Below, in pieces: positions 38,886-62,686 of a DNA stretch of 64,000 nucleotides. The DNA lies in assembly GCA_963170055.1 (NCBI GenBank), contig CAUJGJ010000242.1, positions 6,505,859 to 6,569,858 of the forward strand, given 5' to 3'. How positions within the stretch are numbered: the stretch's first letter is position 1; every line of letters begins with the position of its first letter. The notes under the pieces were generated by a model. The model made no database searches. It had not been told where the DNA came from and saw only the letters and a list, made by a program, of their open reading frames with translations. The translations under genes and the position numbers were made by a program. The DNA comes from Halisarca cf. caerulea (taxonomy: Eukaryota; Porifera; Demospongiae; Chondrillida; Halisarcidae).

Positions 38886-41773
38886 ACACTGATGCACATA
38901 TGCATAGTACAGCATGGCAATACGTACCTGACACTTTTAATATTATACACTTGGCGAAATCGTTCATCTTAGGGTAACCATCTGCTTCCATCATAATCTT
39001 CAAAGTAGCCGTAACACTCTGCTTCGTTCCCTGGCGTGTGAGGTGCTCATAAAGATGACCATTTGCTTCTCCTTGATCAGAGGAATCCCCTATTTTAGTC
39101 CGTACCTTTTCTGGAATGAGTTTTCCGTGGTAGAGGTCCCTTGCTATGGCTTTGGCATCCACACTGTCCTTAAATTCAGGCCAAGGAATGATCTCCTTGA
39201 ACGGGAGTTTATGTGCTGCATGGAATGAAGAGTATTACAGGGTCAAGAGGCTTGAATCATGCATGCAGGCATTTGACTAGAAGGTTGGATTGGCATATAT
39301 AGTATGTTGGCGTGTTTGCACAATGCCATGCGTAAGCAAACATTCATAAATAGTCATACAAACATGACTGACAGTGTGAGAACCATGCAGAGAGAATTAC
39401 TATGTGCGAACATTATGGCAAACTATGTCTAGTAGGAAGCATTGGTGACCATGAGATTAGGGAACTTCAAGTCAGTATCAGATTCCAGAGGGTACTGGCA
39501 CAGTTATTGTTAGAAATAAGGAGCAAATATATAGGGGATGGACAAATGTCCTAGCATGATTTTGGATCAGACAATTTCAGCTTTGCTTGGACATATTTTG
39601 GAGAAGTACACACGTGCCACAGCAGATGTGCCACAGCAGATGTACCACAGTAGATGTGCCACAGCAGATGTGCCACAGCAGATGTACCACAGTAGATGTA
39701 CCACAGTAGATGTACCACAGTAGATGTACCACAGCAGATGTACCACAGCAGATGTACCACAGTAGATATGCATCAACAAATATAATGAAATCATAATTAT
39801 ATAATATTCTCAGTACAGATGACTTGGTAAACTCACTGTGTGCATAAAAAATGATCATTTAGGTAAGTACGCCATGCTTAGCCAAATGTCTTACCCAACC
39901 CTTTTTGGGTCGGGCAAAATCTGAATGCTGACCATAATTTCCAACACTGCTGGCATGAAGATTGCTGCACCACCAATGTATTTGATACTGTACAAATATG
40001 CTGTATTAGCAAATTTAGTATTTAATTTATATTTATTTTATTCTTCTTCTGCACAATCAGCAAATAATCACATTGCCACTCAGTCATTACATTCCTCACC
40101 AATTTGAAAGTTTCAAATAATTTACACATTAATTCATTGACAATATATACAGGCACTATTTTTAGTGGGAACTAAATTAAGCATTTTGCAACTGCCGCAA
40201 TTTAGTGGGTACTAAATTTAGCACGTACACAGTGATCTGTTGCATTAATTTACATTAGCAGATCCATGCAATAACTTTAGCATGTATGTACTATTTTTAA
40301 CAGGAGCTAATTTTAGCAATTTCTTGGTAGTTAGCAAAATTAGCTAAATTCAAGATCCACCAAAAATAGTGCCCTTAAGGTTTACATACCACTCAAGACT
40401 CACCAGGCTGGCTTGCAGGGTAGCTACACAGATCATTGACGTGTCGTGTGTTTGCACAAGCTGAAACTGGGAGCCAAGAAAGTCCTCTATCCTGTGGCTC
40501 TCGTGTAGACAGGGCCTGCATGTGAAAGTTGACAAATTGAAATACAGTTATACCTCTGAGTCACTATAATGAACCCTGGATACAATAAACTCACAGATTT
40601 AACAAACATAGACCTTAGAATGTACACATATTTACTCTATTGCGAATGAACCCTGATGTGAACACCCTGATTAAACGATCCATTTCAGCAGTCCCGGGTG
40701 GGTTCATTATAGTCAGGTTTGTTATAGTCAGCGGCAGGTTTGACTATATATTCAATCTTACGTACCTCTTAGTTTGCCCAAGCTGAAATATAATAATACC
40801 TGACATGGCATATAATATGCTGTTATAATACATAACAATAGTAAGTTACAAGCACAGTTGACCTCACTATAATTCCAGACCCATGGAAATTATATTGTGC
40901 ACTTGTGTGTCTAAGAATGAGACTATGTTGCAAATGGCCACCCTCATGGGTGGCATATATTTACTGACCTTAATGCTTCAATTTGAGTTGAAAATGTCAG
41001 TTCTAGGCCAAAAGGTCGAATTTACCTTTAATTTACGAAATGTGTGGGCGACTTCGAATAAACTCCCATTGGTGACAGAAACAATTAACCTCACTAAACC
41101 ACTCCGTAATTATTGTATCAAATCAAAAATCTCTACATACAATAGGTCATAATCAAACTATTATGAACTGTTAATTACTTTTAATATTAGCTTCAAAATT
41201 TGGAGTTACTGTATCTAACAGCTAGGGGCCTGTTATAGAACTTCTAGTAGAGCTTTTTTACTGTTCAGTGCTGTGGGTTGGGAGTTCAGTAGTAGCAAGT
41301 ATGTCTTAGACAGCTCAACCAAAGCAGAAGTAAAGGTCCTGTCCTGAATTACCCCAGTGTGCCCAATTACCCAACTTCAGCCCACTATACATGTGCCATT
41401 ATTCAGTATGCTTTCTAGTACGGTAACCTATGTGATTATTACCCACAATTTCGCGTCTAGTATATACTGTACTCATATTAGATAATAATAATAAAACAAT
41501 CGGTCAATAACGAACCGAATATTCCACTTACAACACATACGCAGAGGCTATCATTGAAATCGGGAGGTGCCAATTCCGTAACCTATTCTAATATATTGTA
41601 CTCACCTGCTGGGAAATCACCGGTTGGGCTTGGGAGTCCGTGTCCAGGTGGTTGTGGCCTTTGAGACCATGACAAAATCTCTTGGCTACATTCTGTTGCT
41701 GATACTGAGTTGAAATAGGTACGCTTTCACTAGTTGTGATCCCACTACGAGATTCGTGCGTTGTGTCGTCCAT
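34640..41773 (-). CDS. RIG-I-like receptor: CARD-like domain, DECH helicase, RD; 1049 aa, 4 exons
   Basis: Predicted cytosolic sensor of double-stranded or 5'-modified RNA. Minus-strand exons: 41773-41606, 40515-40404, 39215-38928, 37221-34640; phases agree (3150 nt, TAA at 34642-34640). Residues 1-93 are Ser/Thr/Gln-rich with no domain. Exon 3 (about 94-189) looks like a death-fold CARD-like domain ([18 protein letters not shown] ... NGHLYEHL). A low-complexity linker follows, then the helicase: motif I APTGSGKT (about 379-386), II DECH (about 491-494), [37 protein letters not shown]. The C-terminal RD has CTRC (about 922-925) and CTCG (about 977-980) as zinc ligands plus the AVWG motif. Dicer is excluded because PAZ and RNase III domains are absent and the RD is present. 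Family and architecture are strong; the CARD identity is inferred. Introns hold three different minisatellites and MITEs. Confidence 0.9.
37289..37424. mobile_element. Small MITE relic in RLR intron 3
   Basis: Left GGTACAGTGAAACCATGCAT and right AAGGTACTACTGT, with inner GACCACCT repeats on both sides. Related to the GTACC/ACTACTGT family. Confidence 0.5.
37711..38300. repeat. 25-bp minisatellite in RLR intron 3
   Basis: Units of CATTCAACTGGTACACCTAG plus ATCGT, period 25. About 13 units are near-identical up to 38000, then about 9 degenerate ones follow (CAGCATACC-, CATCATTCAACC- variants). No spacer variation of the CRISPR kind: the unit is contiguous. Confidence 0.95.
38688..38884. repeat. 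ACCCACCCACGTGCACAC repeat followed by (CA)n
   Basis: Four or five units of about 28-30 bp containing the palindrome CACGTG (E-box-like), then about 55 bp of pure CA. It ends about 45 bp from RLR exon 3. Confidence 0.93.
39614..39769. repeat. 14-bp tandem repeat in RLR intron 2
   Basis: Eleven contiguous units of GTGCCACAGCAGAT with G/A and C/T variants (GTACCACAGTAGAT). The variants are clustered, consistent with slippage or unequal exchange. Confidence 0.95.
40150..40380. mobile_element. MITE related to the CCTTAAGG transposon
   Basis: Left GGCACTATTTTTAGTGGGAA and right TAGTGCCCTTAAGG (complementary GGGCACTATTTTTGGTGG), with subterminal GTGGGTACTAAATTTAGC motifs echoing the GCGGGTACTAA of 19280-19895. 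It ends 24 bp before RLR exon 2. Confidence 0.65.
40541..40749. mobile_element. Degraded pogo-like MITE in RLR intron 1
   Basis: Left TACAGTTATACCTCTGAGTC and right CAGGTTTGTTATAGTC, with internal ATAATGAACC / GGTTCATTATAG inverted pieces. Boundaries approximate. Confidence 0.55.
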
Positions 41774-41812
41774 ATTGAATACGGAACGTCACTTTGGGGA
41801 CTAGACCAGATC

Positions 41813-41886
41813 TAGTCTGGCGTAGCCGACCTTTATCCGCGCCATTTTTATTTTTGGGTAGCTAAAGGGTCGGCTACGCCAGACTA
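41813..41886. mobile_element. TAGTCT foldback MITE 40 bp upstream of the RLR start
   Basis: Arms TAGTCTGGCGTAGCCGACC and GGTCGGCTACGCCAGACTA are perfectly complementary (19 bp) around a T-rich loop. Flanks start GACCA on both sides (GACCAGATC / GACCATGCA), a possible decayed 9-bp duplication. It lies between the RLR ATG (41773) and upstream DNA, so it must be in the 5' UTR or core promoter. Confidence 0.82.
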
Positions 41887-41903
41887 GACCATGCAGATCT
41901 AGT

Positions 41904-43546
41904 TGTAAACAAACTTCACAACTTCACATAAATGCAGATGTACCATGTTTCCTTTTCTTTCGAGGTTTAAATTGCATTGGAACTTTGGGAGTACAGTAGA
42001 ACGTACCCCACAGTGACTTCGGAATTAAGATCACTTTGTTGCAGTCTGGAATTATACTCTTTAGTTCTATAACTTCCTCTGCATGCATGTTAAGACCTTC
42101 GTATATACCTGTGGCCTTGTATAATATTTCTATATATATTTACATATTAGGTGCCTAAGATAGTAGCCTTTAATTGGCTGAAGGCCTTAATAAGCTAACC
42201 TAACCTCACCTAACCTAACTTATAGGTTAATTGGAGGCATTGAACATAATTGCATGGTATGGGGTCACGTATTTGTGATCTTTTGATTATTATAGTTATA
42301 ATTATGTTGTTATAATTAAAAGTTATTAACTGCATGAGTAGCTATAGTATTATTAGTATATTATAGTCAAAGAAGAAAGGACTAAAGATTATAATATTAT
42401 ATAGAATTCATATATTGTTCGGTTTCTCTACATGTTGGTTGCTTTAGATTTCATGTGCATGGATCGAATCAAGTGAATGCCATTTTGGACATGCTGGTCG
42501 TGCATCCAGTGCTTTCAGAAATATATATGGACCACGTACCTCACAATTAAGACTGGTTGTTTACAGATCGAGGGCGGGCTGGTTTATGATCTTATAAAAT
42601 TATTAATGATCAAGGTTCTACTTACAGACTGTGTACATGTATGTGTGTGTGCAGGGAGAGCGGATTAACCGCTGTATGCAATCCAGCTTGACCCTAGCTG
42701 TATTGTGCATGGACACCCCTCTCTAGCTATTATGGACACATGCTACTGGAACAAATACTCTATATAATAATATTATTATTATAATTAATTAATGAGACAT
42801 AATTATAGTAGTATACATCTTCAACCTTAGGCCTGCACGAGGACACCTCGATAATCAGAACACGCATGTGCTGCATGCAACAATTCTTTCTGGTCCCAAA
42901 GTGCAAAGTGTCCAGACTATAGGGTTTCATGCAATGATGTGTCCCGCATGTGTCCCGCATGGATATGCCACTATATATAGCAACTCTATTGGATGTGTAT
43001 ATACAAATTATAATCAGTGTCTATATAGTATAATATAGAAATCACATGCATGCAGTATTATTAAAGGATGTAAGATTTATAGTGTATGTACATGCGCACA
43101 CAACCTTGCATATTGCATGGGCTATATATATGATGGAAAATTATAAGGCCTACGGAATATACATATATATAGACCAATCGAGTCTACGTACTGCATGAGC
43201 AAGTTTCGATAATACATATATTGCACCGTACCTATGGCTGCGTGCATTATCACATATATAGTATGCAGGATAAGATAGCTGCATATATATTAGCATGCGG
43301 TTGTGGATGTCTCATACAATTTATACATGCATGGTCCAATTTATATGCTTAGTTTCAATTCCTGTACCACAATTAATGCATGTGGCAATGCAAAAATACA
43401 CCTTGATGTCCAATTATAACAACTACAGAACGTTCGCCTATAGACTATTCTATATTTTAGGTAGTACAGTTCCTTGGAATCCCCAGATGCTGGAGTACAT
43501 GAACAACACTTAATGGTTACACCATGGGCTACGTTCTTAAAGTCCT
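41904..43546. other. Intergenic, RLR 5' side to ITIH 3' side
   Basis: No gene supported. At 42197-42228 there is a run of CTAACCTAACC-type units, a degenerate telomere-like motif. The rest is AT-rich with CATGCATG and TATATA runs and must include the ITIH-like 3' UTR. Confidence 0.45.
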
Positions 43547-55864
<12,318 letters not shown>

Positions 55865-55923
55865 GGTCTGCTGGAGTCGCCCCGCTGTATAGCCGGGGAG
55901 TGAAAGAAGCAGCACACGATCAG

Positions 55924-55930
55924 TTTTATA
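55924..55930 (-). promoter_or_regulatory. TATA box of the ITIH-like gene
   Basis: On the minus strand TATAAAA lies 60 bp upstream of the ATG at 55864, leaving room for a start about 30 bp downstream and a short 5' UTR. The spacing supports the chosen start codon, which also begins a clean signal peptide. Confidence 0.5.
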
Positions 55931-56416
55931 CAATCTTGGTAATTATATTATACTCTACCGGTATGAAAATTCTCTTACCACAGGGTCAATATTGCTAGTA
56001 CAGCGGCCATTTTTCCACCCACGCACCATTAATTCCAGTAACTACGATACTGTAGAACCTCGTTAGAATAAGAACACTGTTAATGAGTAATACCTGCATG
56101 GTTAGGAAGTACAAATTGCAAGATATCCCAGCTTATAACCCATAATACTAATCTATATGGTTAGCATGCAAGTACTACTGACAGTGAGTATAGCAATTTG
56201 GAGGGTCCCCATGTGTACTCACTAACGAGGTTTTTGACTGTACCTATTAGCCCCAGTAACATACCTAATAATGACCACTTATACTTATCTACTAGGCAGA
56301 TGATTATCATCATGGGGGCGAGCCTGAGCCACTGGTAGAGGCATGGAGACGATCGATGAGCAGCCCATCGTTTCAAGATAGTCATGCGGTGCTGGCCGCC
56401 CAAGTACTACGCTTTG

Positions 56417-56460
56417 AGCATAGATACTCTATACTTACGTAAGTATAGAGTATCTATGCT
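56417..56460. repeat. 44-bp perfect palindrome
   Basis: AGCATAGATACTCTATACTT then AC|GT and the exact mirror, centred on TACGTA. Its centre resembles that of the 5817-5838 palindrome (ACTCTATACTACGTAG). It may be a tiny foldback element. Confidence 0.85.
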
Positions 56461-56630
56461 TTGAGTGCATGGTTGTGCGCACATAATATGTGGAGCAGTG
56501 CACGGGCAGAGATCTGGCACAGGTTTTGTAGAAGCGTAGAACCAATTGAACAAGCCCAGGTGGTTGGCCCACCACACAATGGTGTCCTGCATGTCAAGGC
56601 ATGAATACTGAGTGACCAGGCCTTGGACAT

Positions 56631-56709
56631 TAGTCTCGCATAGCCAGACCACTCTCCCCCTCCATTTCTTGCAAAAATGGAGGGGGAATGGTCTGTCTAT
56701 GCAAGACTA
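56631..56709. mobile_element. TAGTCT foldback MITE, 79 bp
   Basis: TAGTCTCGCATAGCCAGACC and CTCCCCCTCCATTT pair with AAATGGAGGGGGAATGGTCT and the TGCAAGACTA end. Flanks CTTGGACAT / CTTAGACCA are weakly similar. It lies about 770 bp upstream of the ITIH-like ATG. Confidence 0.8.
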
Positions 56710-58197
56710 CTTAGACCACGGTTAACAAGTAAACCAATAAATTGGCACAAAATACTCCACCGGCAAGCTAGGCCAGAAAGAACAACATTATTTGTAATTT
56801 GTAAAAAGCAATTAAAGACAGTTCAAAGCATACAGCTGGTGACAGCTGTATTAATTTGCTTTGTGGTCTGCAGTACATACAACCATGTATGCATCTCCTT
56901 CGCACAATTATTCTTGTTGAATTTGCTCAAACTAAAATGTTGCCCTAGTCATGTACACCTCATCATCTTCCTCTATAGTCATGGCTGTGCATGACGATCT
57001 TCTCTTTCGCTAATCCCACACTTTAAACTCATTAGCCATGGGGCGGTAGCCAGCCATGTCGCCATGCCATGATCATTCATGATATTATAATACTTATATT
57101 CAGAAGTATAATATACTTTTTATAAATAGCATGGGAAGAATCGAGGTCGGTATCAGGAAGTTAATATAGACCCGAGGAGCTATATTTTCTGATATCGACC
57201 AACTTCCCATGCAATATATTAGTATGACAACAACTGCAAGTAATTTATGCCATCATAATCTGTTAACTGGCTTGTATGGCAAAATACTGGCCATCTAGAT
57301 CTGCTGCTAATAGTAAATTTCCCATGCATGGTTGTGAAACAGTCATACTATTACATGTAATTATAGTTGTGCAGTGTCGACTTAGTTGCATGAGTACCAG
57401 ATGCCATGTTATGGTCTTGCATGCATGCATGGTCGTATATGCATGCATGCATGCACGGCAAGACAAAAATTTCGGCATGCACTAGTACTTTTTGAAATAA
57501 TACAATGCATGATCTGCATCTGCATGCATGTTAGTTATATTCTCTTGTTATAATTGGTTCTATATAAGGGTTCAAAGCTCGAGGCAGTATATAATAGCAT
57601 ACTATAGCTATAATATATGCTGTACTTCTAGATTCTATATAATATAATAAATGCAAAGCGCTTGTATGTACTTCAAATTCATGGTGGGTCATGCAGCCCC
57701 TCCCCTTCCCCCACGCCAATGTACGTATTACGTATAATGGACAAGAATACTTCAGAAAAAATATAACCAATGTCAAAATAATTACATATGAAAAGGTATG
57801 ACATGACATACAAAAGTGGTATTGTTATAAAAACAATAAAAATACAAATTTTCACAACAAATATGGAATGACTACAGACATACATTAAACAATATAATTA
57901 CATCTATAAAGTTTGCTAACATCAATAAAACCATATCACATACTAAGGAATAATATTACTCTCACAAGTTTCTCAGGAACAGCATTTAGCAAAGATGATG
58001 ATGACAATGGACAAGATGACAGTGACTTGAAGGAAACTACTGCGAAGACAAAGACAAGTAAACACATTAGCTAGAGGGAAGCAAATGGTACATTTAAACG
58101 CTTTTAAGTTTATACAAAATTAATACTATAAGTATGTACATACAGGCATGCATAAGTTTTGGGACAAAAGGTGCTGGTGCTAGCTGTTGGTGGACTT
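56710..58197. other. Intergenic between ITIH-like 5' end and cyclin Y 3' end
   Basis: No gene supported. A weak hairpin with GCATGGGAAG / CTTCCCATGC arms lies near 57128-57214. An acidic open stretch around 57977-58057 (+) could be chance or cyclin Y 3' UTR. Confidence 0.4.
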
Positions 58198-58403
58198 TCA
58201 GCTCAAAACAGCCGTGTCCTGGTCGTATTTCAAGATGCCATCCATACTGGATGCCTTCCGCATGTTACTGGTCGACTTGCCAGATTGATCATGGAGCATT
58301 GACATGGCCTGTGTGAATCAGGAAGTGAGATATTAACACAACCATCGACAGGGAAACACTAACATTCATTATTCACACACATACACTGTATGTACGTATG
58401 CAT

Positions 58404-58483
<80 letters not shown>

Positions 58484-58560
58484 GCACAAACACACACACA
58501 CACACACACACATTAAAACATGCATACATGTACACACAAACAAATTGACAGACACAGACA

Positions 58561-58602
<42 letters not shown>

Positions 58603-58664
58603 CATGCATGCAAAATGCAAACTCACACAAAAACGTCCACAAAGGTGCACATACTGTTACGTAC

Positions 58665-58728
<64 letters not shown>

Positions 58729-59088
58729 TATATAGATGCGTGTACCTCAATCTTTCTTGCTCTGTTCTTAGTAAGAGGTACATACTCCTCTGGAAAGAGA
58801 AGACCATTTTCTTCGGCCAAAGATCTCAGGTCAAAGTAAAAGCGTGCATATGTACTTGGGGAGACGTTAATGTTAAACTGGAGATTCTCAAGAAGAACAC
58901 GTTCAAGCTCATTCCTGTGGGATGGACAGGGATACATGAACAGTGCCACAGAGTCCATCATGAAGATCAACACAGACAAGCTAGCTGAACTAGTTATGAT
59001 GTTATGTACATAATGTGAGAAATATGTACATATGTAATGGAAATGTATGGAAACCCCTCAACACACATACACACCTTCAGTACATAAT

Positions 59089-59172
<84 letters not shown>

Positions 59173-62100
59173 AAACACACACACACGACACATTAAACAA
59201 AATTACGCGTTTTACATTTTATAAGTACCTTATGCTTAACTTAGGCACACCTACACAGTACACTTGACTTCACCGACACTGCATGTACAATGCATACGTA
59301 TATACAGACAACTTTAGTGCAAAAGGAAGAATATTTGATAATTTTTAAAAAAACAGAATAACTTATAGCACGGAACTTTGGTAAGCAATAAATTTGGCCA
59401 ATCTATCTCTGGATTGCATTAGTAAAAAATTAATTCTGCAAATTGATCGTCGACTGTTCACAAATCCAGGATCAGACAGTATTTCTCGACTTATGATTGC
59501 ACACAGACCACTACTCTATTGCCATATTCTACAGTGAAACTTGCTTAGTACATACTCCTGGACCTTAAATACTTCTCATTCTATTATCGGAGTATACCTC
59601 ATGTACACAAACCAACCCTGAAGTAAGTACATCTGATAACAAGCACTGAATTTGCATCCCCTTCAAAGTATGTACTAAGCAAGTTCCACGGTATGCTGTA
59701 AGTACATCCACATAATTGAGATGTTATATACTACCTAGTATCTCGATATCACTATAAGACCAACACTATAAGGAAGGATAGGATGGAATTCTGCGCAAAC
59801 AAAACCGCTAAAATGCAAAGTTTGGTGAACTGTGAGTTTCACTATGTGAAAATTTGAGCGTGTACAGTATGCAGTATGTACAGTGTGTACAGTATGCAGT
59901 ATGTACAGTGTGTACTGTGTGTACAGTATGTACAGTATATACAGTGTGTACAGTGCGTGCAGTATGTACTGTGTGTACAGTGTGTACAGTATGTACTACG
60001 TATGTGTACAGTATGTACAGTATGTACTGTGTGTACAGTATGTACTGTGTGTACAGTGCACGCAGTATGTGTAATCAATTTCCTTGGTGACTACTATGGC
60101 TGTTGCGTGAGTTTCAACTGTGGCACCCAATCCGCAAAAAAAAACAGCAAAAACTTCACTCCATAAAAAATTTCCACACATTCGTATGATACTTCCCAGC
60201 ACATCTCCTACCCTGTATAGTGGACACGTGGAAGTACGTACGTATGTATGTAAGTACCTATGTACGTATACACTCACATATCCTCCACTCCAGTGTGTCT
60301 GAGTATCTGACAGTAGTCTACGTTCCAGACAGCTTGGTCGTCCCAGACTTTGGATGAGAGGAGGATGGACCCCAACACCACTCTCTTCCAGTTACAGGGA
60401 TGGATGTCCAGCTCGGCATAGTGTGCCAGCCTCTCAAGGTATACCTAGGGATGAATGGTCATATGTACATATGTATGTACAAACAAGTGTACAGCAACAT
60501 CACAAAAATGTACGTACCATCAAAACAGTCTATGCACGCGCACGCGCACGCGCGCGCGCACACACACACACACACACATACACAAACACACACACATACA
60601 CACATGATTGTAAAACACATGCATGCACACATGTACGTATGTACGTACGCAAACATGCACGTACATACACATGCATGCACACGCACACATACATACGAGA
60701 ACAAACACTAGCAGCATTGTAACCACTTGCAGATGCATAAGTAAGCACGGACGTAAACACGTACGTACACACTACATTAGTACGTATATATAGTCCCAGG
60801 GCTACACCGGTTGGGCGGGGGAGGGGCACCCCTAAATCATGAAAATTCGGTTGGTGTATACTGTGCATGTGTGCACTGTTTGCAATGGACTTACAATCAT
60901 GGGCAGGGCTCACTCATGGGCAGGGCTCACTCATGGGCGGGGTTCACTCATGGGCGGGATTCACTCATGGGCAGGGTTCACTCATGGGCAGGGTTCACTC
61001 ATGGGGGGGTTCACTCATTTGCGGGGTTCACTCATGGGCGGGGTTCCCTCATGGGCGGGGTTCACTCATGGGCAGGGCTCACTCATGGGCGGGGTTCACT
61101 CATGGGCGGGGTTCCCTCATGGGCGGGGTTCACTCATGGGCGGGGTTCACTCATGAAAAATATTACACAAATTTGCTTGGGAGGGGTGTAGAGAGGAACC
61201 ATACCCGGGTATACAGATAAACCCTGACTACATACGTACGTACGTACGTATATACAGTCCTATATTGAAAGTTGCAACTTCGATACATACATAAACATGC
61301 ACGGTAAGAATTTGCAAACTGATTATAAAATTATTCATAATGTAAACCCTATAGGTAAGCAGCTTTCATGAAGTAAACTTTCACAAAATTGCAATTCTTT
61401 GCAGAATTCGAGAATGACAAACCAGGAACAAGCATCAAACACAAACAACACTTGACACACACCTACATACCAGAGATATGATGGCACACTCTGCAGTCAA
61501 CTGAGCAGCTGTAAAGAGGGTCTTCACAAACTTGTAAATGACGCGATGGTCAGGTGTGTGGTCAGCATACGTGGATGGCACCGGCTCTGACTGCAGGATT
61601 GAGACAGCACAGAACAAACAAAAATGGTTACAAAGGTATTGCACACACAAAACACATCCAAGTCAAGGTACAGTGAAACTGCTCTAATCTGACACTCAAA
61701 GGGACTTGAAAATTTGAGTACGTCATACAACATCAAAAGAACTTGAAAAAAATTGAGTATGTAGGACAGTGTAGAGGTGTTGGATCATAGTGGTTTTACT
61801 GTATGCATGTACGTACGTATATTCACACAACAATAACACGAATACGTACATAAAGCGGAACCTCATTTATCCGACCACATCTGTTCCTCATAAAATGTGC
61901 CAGATAAACCAGGTGTGGGATAAATCAGGGTAGATTTTACGCGACTTAGTGATGGGAACTCACAACAAGGATAAAAGAGGCTCTCAGATAAACCAGCGAC
62001 GGACAAAGGAAGGGTGACGGTGTGCAAGTTTGTGACAATAACACAACTAAAGTATGCAGAACTACGAACCAATTTCCTACCCACCTACGTATGTACAGTC

Positions 62101-62275
62101 AGCTCGCATGCAAGAGATTCACAGGGGAGGGTACTTACACTTGCGTCAGCAATCGACATGGATTAGATTCAACAATGTACACTTTAGTACATGTACTGCA
62201 AGCAAGCACATGCACATGCACATGCACATGCATAAACACACATGTACGTATGTACACACGTACACACTCACGCAT

Positions 62276-62309
<34 letters not shown>

Positions 62310-62372
62310 ACAGTTAGAGGGTGAAGCTTTTCATCAAATATGTCTAACGTGTTTGGAGGTCTGTCTCTGGGT
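58198..62372 (-). CDS. CCNY: Cyclin Y, C-terminal five exons (5' part outside window)
   Basis: Membrane-associated cyclin that activates CDK14/CDK16-type kinases (PFTAIRE/PCTAIRE) and primes Wnt co-receptor LRP6 phosphorylation in known animals. Minus-strand exons: 62372-62312, 61590-61471, 60444-60278, 58914-58746, 58308-58198 (TGA at 58200-58198), all phase-consistent. Encoded blocks match the cyclin Y box: [89 protein letters not shown]. The tail [10 protein letters not shown] resembles the Arg/Ser 14-3-3-binding segment of cyclin Y, and the protein ends AVLS. The first exon seen starts in phase 2, so at least one upstream exon (with the N-terminal myristoylation signal in known cyclin Y) lies beyond 64000 or is hidden in the repeats. 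Introns contain (CA)n, a 17-bp minisatellite and MITEs. Confidence 0.93.
58406..58600. repeat. (CA)n microsatellite block, cyclin Y last intron
   Basis: Two CA tracts separated by TACATGTACACAC and GACAGACACAGAC sequence. They read TG in the cyclin Y transcript. Confidence 0.95.
58671..58726. repeat. (CA)n microsatellite after a cyclin Y donor
   Basis: Pure CA (sense TG), starting about 20 nt downstream of the 58746 donor on the minus strand. Confidence 0.96.
59090..59178. repeat. (CA)n microsatellite
   Basis: CA tract with AAAC interruptions in the intron between the 60278 and 58914 exon ends. Confidence 0.96.
59530..59693. mobile_element. MITE with TACAGTGAAACTTGCTTAGTA ends
   Basis: Left ACAGTGAAACTTGCTTAGTA and right TACTAAGCAAGTTCCACGGT form about 20-bp TIRs with few mismatches. 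164 bp, no coding, in a cyclin Y intron. Confidence 0.75.
59860..60072. repeat. GTACAGTATGTACAGTGT tandem array
   Basis: About 210 bp of 9-10-bp units alternating GTACAGTAT and GTACAGTGT/GTACTGTGT. TACAGT and ACTGTA are complementary, so the array can fold on itself. Confidence 0.92.
60901..61155. repeat. 17-bp minisatellite in cyclin Y intron
   Basis: Fifteen units of GGGCGGGGTTCACTCAT with A/G, T/C and C/T variants, exact period 17. G-rich on the plus strand, C-rich on the cyclin Y sense strand. Confidence 0.95.
61669..61803. mobile_element. Pogo-like MITE, 135 bp
   Basis: Left TACAGTGAAACTGCTCTAAT and right ATAGTGGTTTTACTGTA, with internal direct repeats of GGACTTGAAAA / GAACTTGAAAA. In cyclin Y intron. 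Confidence 0.6.
61852..62020. mobile_element. GATAAACCAG-type MITE relic
   Basis: Starts AAAGCGGAACCTCATTTATC and contains several CAGATAAACCAG / GGATAAATCAG units. Resembles the outer arms at 10190 and 11760. Right boundary uncertain. Confidence 0.45.
62279..62307. repeat. (CA)n fused to a cyclin Y splice donor
   Basis: On the minus strand the donor reads ACT|GTAAGTGTGTGTGTG, so the microsatellite starts within the donor consensus of the exon ending at 62312. Confidence 0.9.
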
Positions 62373-62576
62373 CTGCAGACAAAGAGGAACATTAACAATT
62401 TCAATCTCAGCAAATGTGTGGATGAAAGGAAGAGAAAATACACATGTACATGACAGTTTACTGTTATATTCATACATTACAGTCACGAAGGTCACAGTAA
62501 TCATACGCAGGTACTTATGTACGTACGTATTTAAAGCATTCTGATTGCTGCATGGCTTTGGATAATGTTACCTGGT

Positions 62577-62686
<110 letters not shown>

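Noticed and set aside
56310..56400. tRNA-like GC-rich stretch
   Set aside because: A partial A-box-like GAGCC..TGGTAGAGG is present, but there is no B box or cloverleaf.
57977..58057. Plus-strand acidic coding-like stretch (DDDDNGQDDSDLKE)
   Set aside because: Too short, low complexity, no splice support on the far side, and located in the likely cyclin Y 3' UTR.
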